NCBI GenBank assembly: GCA_965279655.1
Contig: OZ257255.1
Coordinates: forward strand, 1,302,001-1,366,000
Direction of reading: 5' to 3'
Origin: SCTM01 sp965279655
Lineage (GTDB): Bacteria; Pseudomonadota; Alphaproteobacteria; Rhodospirillales; Rhodospirillaceae
DNA: 64,000 nt
Shown: positions 61,610-64,000 of the stretch, in pieces
Layout: the number at the start of each line of letters is the position of its first letter
Position numbering within the stretch: the first letter of the stretch is position 1
Translations under genes and position numbers: made by a program
Notes under the pieces: model-generated
The model's input: only the letters and a program-made list of their open reading frames with translations
Told to the model about the DNA's origin: nothing
Database searches by the model: none

Positions 61610-62629
61610 ATGTCGTCTTTCGGGAAAATTTTGGCCGGCTTGGTGGTGATCGCACTGGTCGCGGCCGGCTTCGGTTATTGGCGGATCGCCGGAACCAGCA
61701 AGAAGCTGACACTGCAGGAACTCGAAGAGATCTACAAGCTGCCGAACTCCCAGTTCACGGAGATCGACGGCATCCGCGTCCATTACGCCGAGGACGGCGC
61801 GAAGGAACTCCCCGCGCTCGTGCTGATCCACGCCTCCTATATGAACCTGCGCACGTGGGATGCGCTGGCGAAAGACCTGAGTTCGCAGTTCCACATCGTG
61901 CGCCTCGATCTGCTCACCGCCGGACTCACCGGCCCCGATCCGAAGAACGACTACTCCACCGAACGCATGATGATGATGGTGGACGAGCTGACGCGCCGGC
62001 TCGGCGTCGAGAAGTTCGCGCTGCTCGGAACGTCATCCGGCGCCACGGTCGCCTTTCGCTATGCGGCCGAGCATCCGGATCGGGTGACACGCCTGATCCT
62101 GATCAATTCCGCCGGCATGCCGCGCACCGAGCAGACCGATCCGAACCGCGAGAAAGGCAACGCCCTGACGCGCTGGATCGAGTCGCATCACAGGTCCCAC
62201 GCCTATTGGTACGACAACCTCTATTCCAACTTCGCCTCGGTCCCGCCGAGCGATGCGCTGGTGAAGATGGTCTACGACATGAACCGGCGCTTGGGCCTCG
62301 AACGTGAAGCCGTGATCTACCGGCGCGGCTATCACATCGGTGGTCCGCAGGCGACGCTGGAAAAGATCACCGCGCCGACGCTGATCCTGTGGGGCATGAA
62401 GAACCCGACTGTCATGCATCTCGAAGCGGATGTGTTCCAGCTTTGGCTGAAGCAGGCGCCGACGCTGGTGAAGAAATATCCGGATGTGGCGCACTACCTC
62501 TACCTGGAAATTCCCGGGAAGGTGAATGCGGACATCGGCGCGTTCCTCAAGGGCGAGATGGACGGCGAGTTGCGCTATCTCCGCCGCGAGCCCTTTGTCA
62601 CGGTGAAAGCAGAGCCCAAGTCTCCATGA
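61610..62629 (+). CDS. Membrane-anchored alpha/beta hydrolase
   Basis: 339 residues from ATG 61610, with GAGGGGG eight bases before. A single N-terminal hydrophobic anchor (about 7-24) precedes the hydrolase fold: VLIHASYMNLRTWD (oxyanion region), the nucleophile Ser142 in LLGTSSGATVAFRYA, and the histidine His295 in YPDVAHYLYLEIPGKV. In the usual LxGxxD position for the acid the sequence reads LWGMKNPTVM, so Asn265 replaces Asp. The acid may lie elsewhere or activity may be reduced. Its stop overlaps the start of the MFS transporter (ATGA), hinting that it acts on a compound exported or imported by it. Substrate unknown. Confidence 0.82.
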   Translation: MSSFGKILAGLVVIALVAAGFGYWRIAGTSKKLTLQELEEIYKLPNSQFTEIDGIRVHYAEDGAKELPALVLIHASYMNLRTWDALAKDLSSQFHIVRLDLLTAGLTGPDPKNDYSTERMMMMVDELTRRLGVEKFALLGTSSGATVAFRYAAEHPDRVTRLILINSAGMPRTEQTDPNREKGNALTRWIESHHRSHAYWYDNLYSNFASVPPSDALVKMVYDMNRRLGLEREAVIYRRGYHIGGPQATLEKITAPTLILWGMKNPTVMHLEADVFQLWLKQAPTLVKKYPDVAHYLYLEIPGKVNADIGAFLKGEMDGELRYLRREPFVTVKAEPKSP

Positions 62630-63846
62630 CCCCACCGCCGCGCCGGGCCGCGTTTGCCTTCATCTTCATCACGGTCTTCTTGGACATGCTGGCGATGGGC
62701 ATCAGCGCGCCCGTGCTGCCCAAGTTGATCACGACGTTCGAGGGCAATAACTACGGCAGCGCGGCCAACATTATCGGCGTATTCGCTTTCGCCTGGGCGC
62801 TGATGCAGTTCGTGTTCTCGCCGATCATGGGCTCCCTGTCCGACCACTTCGGACGGCGGCCCGTGGTGGTGATGTCCAACGTCGGCATGGGGCTCGACTA
62901 CATCGTACTGGCGTTGGCGCCGTCGGTCGGCTGGCTGTTCATCGGGCGTGTCATCAACGGCATCACCGCCGCCACCTTCTCCACCGCCGGTGCCTACATC
63001 GCCGACGTCACGCCGCCGGAAGGCCGCGCGGCGAAGTTCGGCATGCTGGGCGCGGCTTTCGGACTCGGCTTCGTGATCGGCCCGGCGCTCGGCGGCTTTC
63101 TCGGCGAGATCGACCTGCGCCTGCCGTTCTGGGTCGCGGGCGGATTCGGGCTCCTGAACGGGCTGTACGGGTACTTCGTCTTGCCGGAGAGCTTGCCGCA
63201 GGAAAAGCGCGCGAAGTTCGAATGGCGCTCGGCGAACCCCCTCGGCGCGTTCAAGCTCCTGCAGACCTATCCGCTGGTGTTCGGGCTCGCCATCGCCGCG
63301 TTCCTGCAACGCATCGCCCACGACACCTTGCCGACATTGCTGGTGCTCTACACCGACTACCGCTACGGCTGGACGCCGTCCCAAGTCGGCGCGGTGCTGG
63401 CAGGCATCGGAATCGGATCGATGTTGGTTTCCGGATTGCTCACCGGCCCCATCGTGAAGCGCCTCGGCGAATGGGGTGCGCTTACATTGGGCCTGAGTGC
63501 CGGCGCGATCGGCTTCGCCGTCTACGGCCTCGCGCCCACGGGCGCGCTATTCCTGATCGGCTTGCCCCTGCTCTCTCTATGGGGCGTCGCGGGACCAGCG
63601 ATGCAATCCCTCATGAGCGCGCGTGTGGGGCCGACCGAGCAAGGCCGCCTGCAAGGCGCGCTCACCAGCGTGACCAGTATCGCCGGCATGATCTCGCCGC
63701 TGTTCGCGACCCAGACGTTCGCGGTGGCGATCGGGCCGCTGAAGGAGTGGAATATGCCGGGGATGTCGTACGTGCTTGCGGCATTACTCGTAGCGAGCGC
63801 GTTGGTGTTCGCGATCCGGACTCGGGCGACACCGAGCGCAGCCTAG
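62626..63846 (+). CDS. TCR/Tet-type MFS transporter
   Basis: 406 residues with twelve predicted membrane segments. It resembles TetA-like drug/H+ antiporters: FITVFLDMLAMGISAPVLPK at the start, FSPIMGSLSDHFGRRPVVVM (motif A), GRVINGITAATFSTAGAYIA (motif C-like), ADVTPPEGRAAKFGMLGAAF and LGFVIGPALGG. Exports tetracycline-like or unrelated compounds; substrate not determinable. Translation is coupled to the hydrolase by a 4-base overlap. Its stop is 3 bases from the stop of the convergent partial gene. Confidence 0.92.
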   Translation: MTPPPRRAAFAFIFITVFLDMLAMGISAPVLPKLITTFEGNNYGSAANIIGVFAFAWALMQFVFSPIMGSLSDHFGRRPVVVMSNVGMGLDYIVLALAPSVGWLFIGRVINGITAATFSTAGAYIADVTPPEGRAAKFGMLGAAFGLGFVIGPALGGFLGEIDLRLPFWVAGGFGLLNGLYGYFVLPESLPQEKRAKFEWRSANPLGAFKLLQTYPLVFGLAIAAFLQRIAHDTLPTLLVLYTDYRYGWTPSQVGAVLAGIGIGSMLVSGLLTGPIVKRLGEWGALTLGLSAGAIGFAVYGLAPTGALFLIGLPLLSLWGVAGPAMQSLMSARVGPTEQGRLQGALTSVTSIAGMISPLFATQTFAVAIGPLKEWNMPGMSYVLAALLVASALVFAIRTRATPSAA

Positions 63847-63849
63847 CGG

Positions 63850-64000
63850 CTACGCCTTCAACTTCCGTCGCTGTTTCTTGCCCCAGTAGCGATAGTGCGT
63901 GTACGGGTTCATTTTTGCTTCCGCCACATCCGGGTTCAGCGCGAGATAGACCGCGGGATCGAAATCCGCCGGAAATAGATCCTTCTTCAGCACGATAATG
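63850..64000 (-). CDS. C-terminal end of a protein with an NPDV/HY repeat motif (5' part outside window)
   Basis: 49 complete codons are visible before TAG at 63852-63850. It contains DFDPAVYLALNPDVAEAKMN followed by PYTHYRYWGKKQRRKLKA. The YLxxNPDV...HYxxxG wording is found at the C-termini of many glycan-related and surface proteins, including glycosyltransferases. The main domain cannot be seen. Convergent with the MFS gene. Confidence 0.6.
   Translation of the reverse strand, partial: IIVLKKDLFPADFDPAVYLALNPDVAEAKMNPYTHYRYWGKKQRRKLKA

Overview
The window is GC-rich, densely packed bacterial chromosome from an alphaproteobacterium. The supporting gene orders are dusB-ntrB-ntrC divergent from a fused ispDF, the rpiB-glyA-nrdR-ribD-ribE-ribBX-ribH-nusB-thiL block, a ubiquinol-cytochrome c chaperone divergent from bamE, DUF177-rpmF-plsX-fabH-ihfA-merR, and pdxJ-acpS-lepB-rnc-era-recO. 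Three large TonB-dependent receptors and many exported proteins suggest an oligotroph that takes up complex organic molecules across its outer membrane. I cannot assign a genus. There is no phage, IS element, CRISPR array or rRNA operon, and no gene-free stretch longer than about 300 bases.

Layout. 1-4.3 kb: nitrogen regulation (dusB, ntrB, truncated ntrC) and isoprenoid synthesis (ispDF), closed by a REP-like palindromic repeat. 4.5-26.9 kb: an accessory island that looks catabolic. It holds two short-chain dehydrogenase-like proteins (one exported and lacking the catalytic residues), an orphan DUF2282/BufA-like cysteine peptide, and two copies of a module made of a ~118-residue protein plus a Tat-signal methyltransferase. 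The two modules flank a LysR regulator and a TonB receptor. The island continues with an exported FMN-binding protein, an exported tandem-domain protein, a second TonB receptor, an exported two-subunit molybdenum hydroxylase of isoquinoline 1-oxidoreductase type, four paralogous VOC-fold proteins (two exported, two cytoplasmic), a nitrilase-superfamily protein with two substituted catalytic residues, and a MAPEG protein; cutA and a small gene lie within it.

27-34 kb: a surface-carbohydrate protein, tRNA-Pro(GGG), and the fatty-acid/ribosome/envelope cluster. 34-40 kb: a Bcr/CflA exporter, a third TonB receptor and H+-pyrophosphatase, the last two with clear terminators. 40-48 kb: one long leftward vitamin/one-carbon operon. 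48-53.7 kb: penicillin acylase family hydrolase, motB, bpt and corA. 53.8-61.5 kb: the leftward pdxJ-to-parC housekeeping block, including an unlisted 55-residue membrane protein between era and recO. 61.6-64 kb: a membrane-anchored alpha/beta hydrolase overlapping an MFS exporter, then the 3' end of a gene leaving the window.

How the parts may work together. The island has the components expected for taking up a bulky, probably aromatic or heterocyclic compound (TonB receptors), oxidising it in the periplasm (Tat-type molybdenum hydroxylase), and processing it with exported and then cytoplasmic VOC proteins and the nitrilase-like protein. The substrate and the order of steps are inference. 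Translational overlaps (VOC3-VOC4, SDR-SDR) and the duplicated modules are direct observations. All homology calls come from reading motifs by eye; no database search was run.
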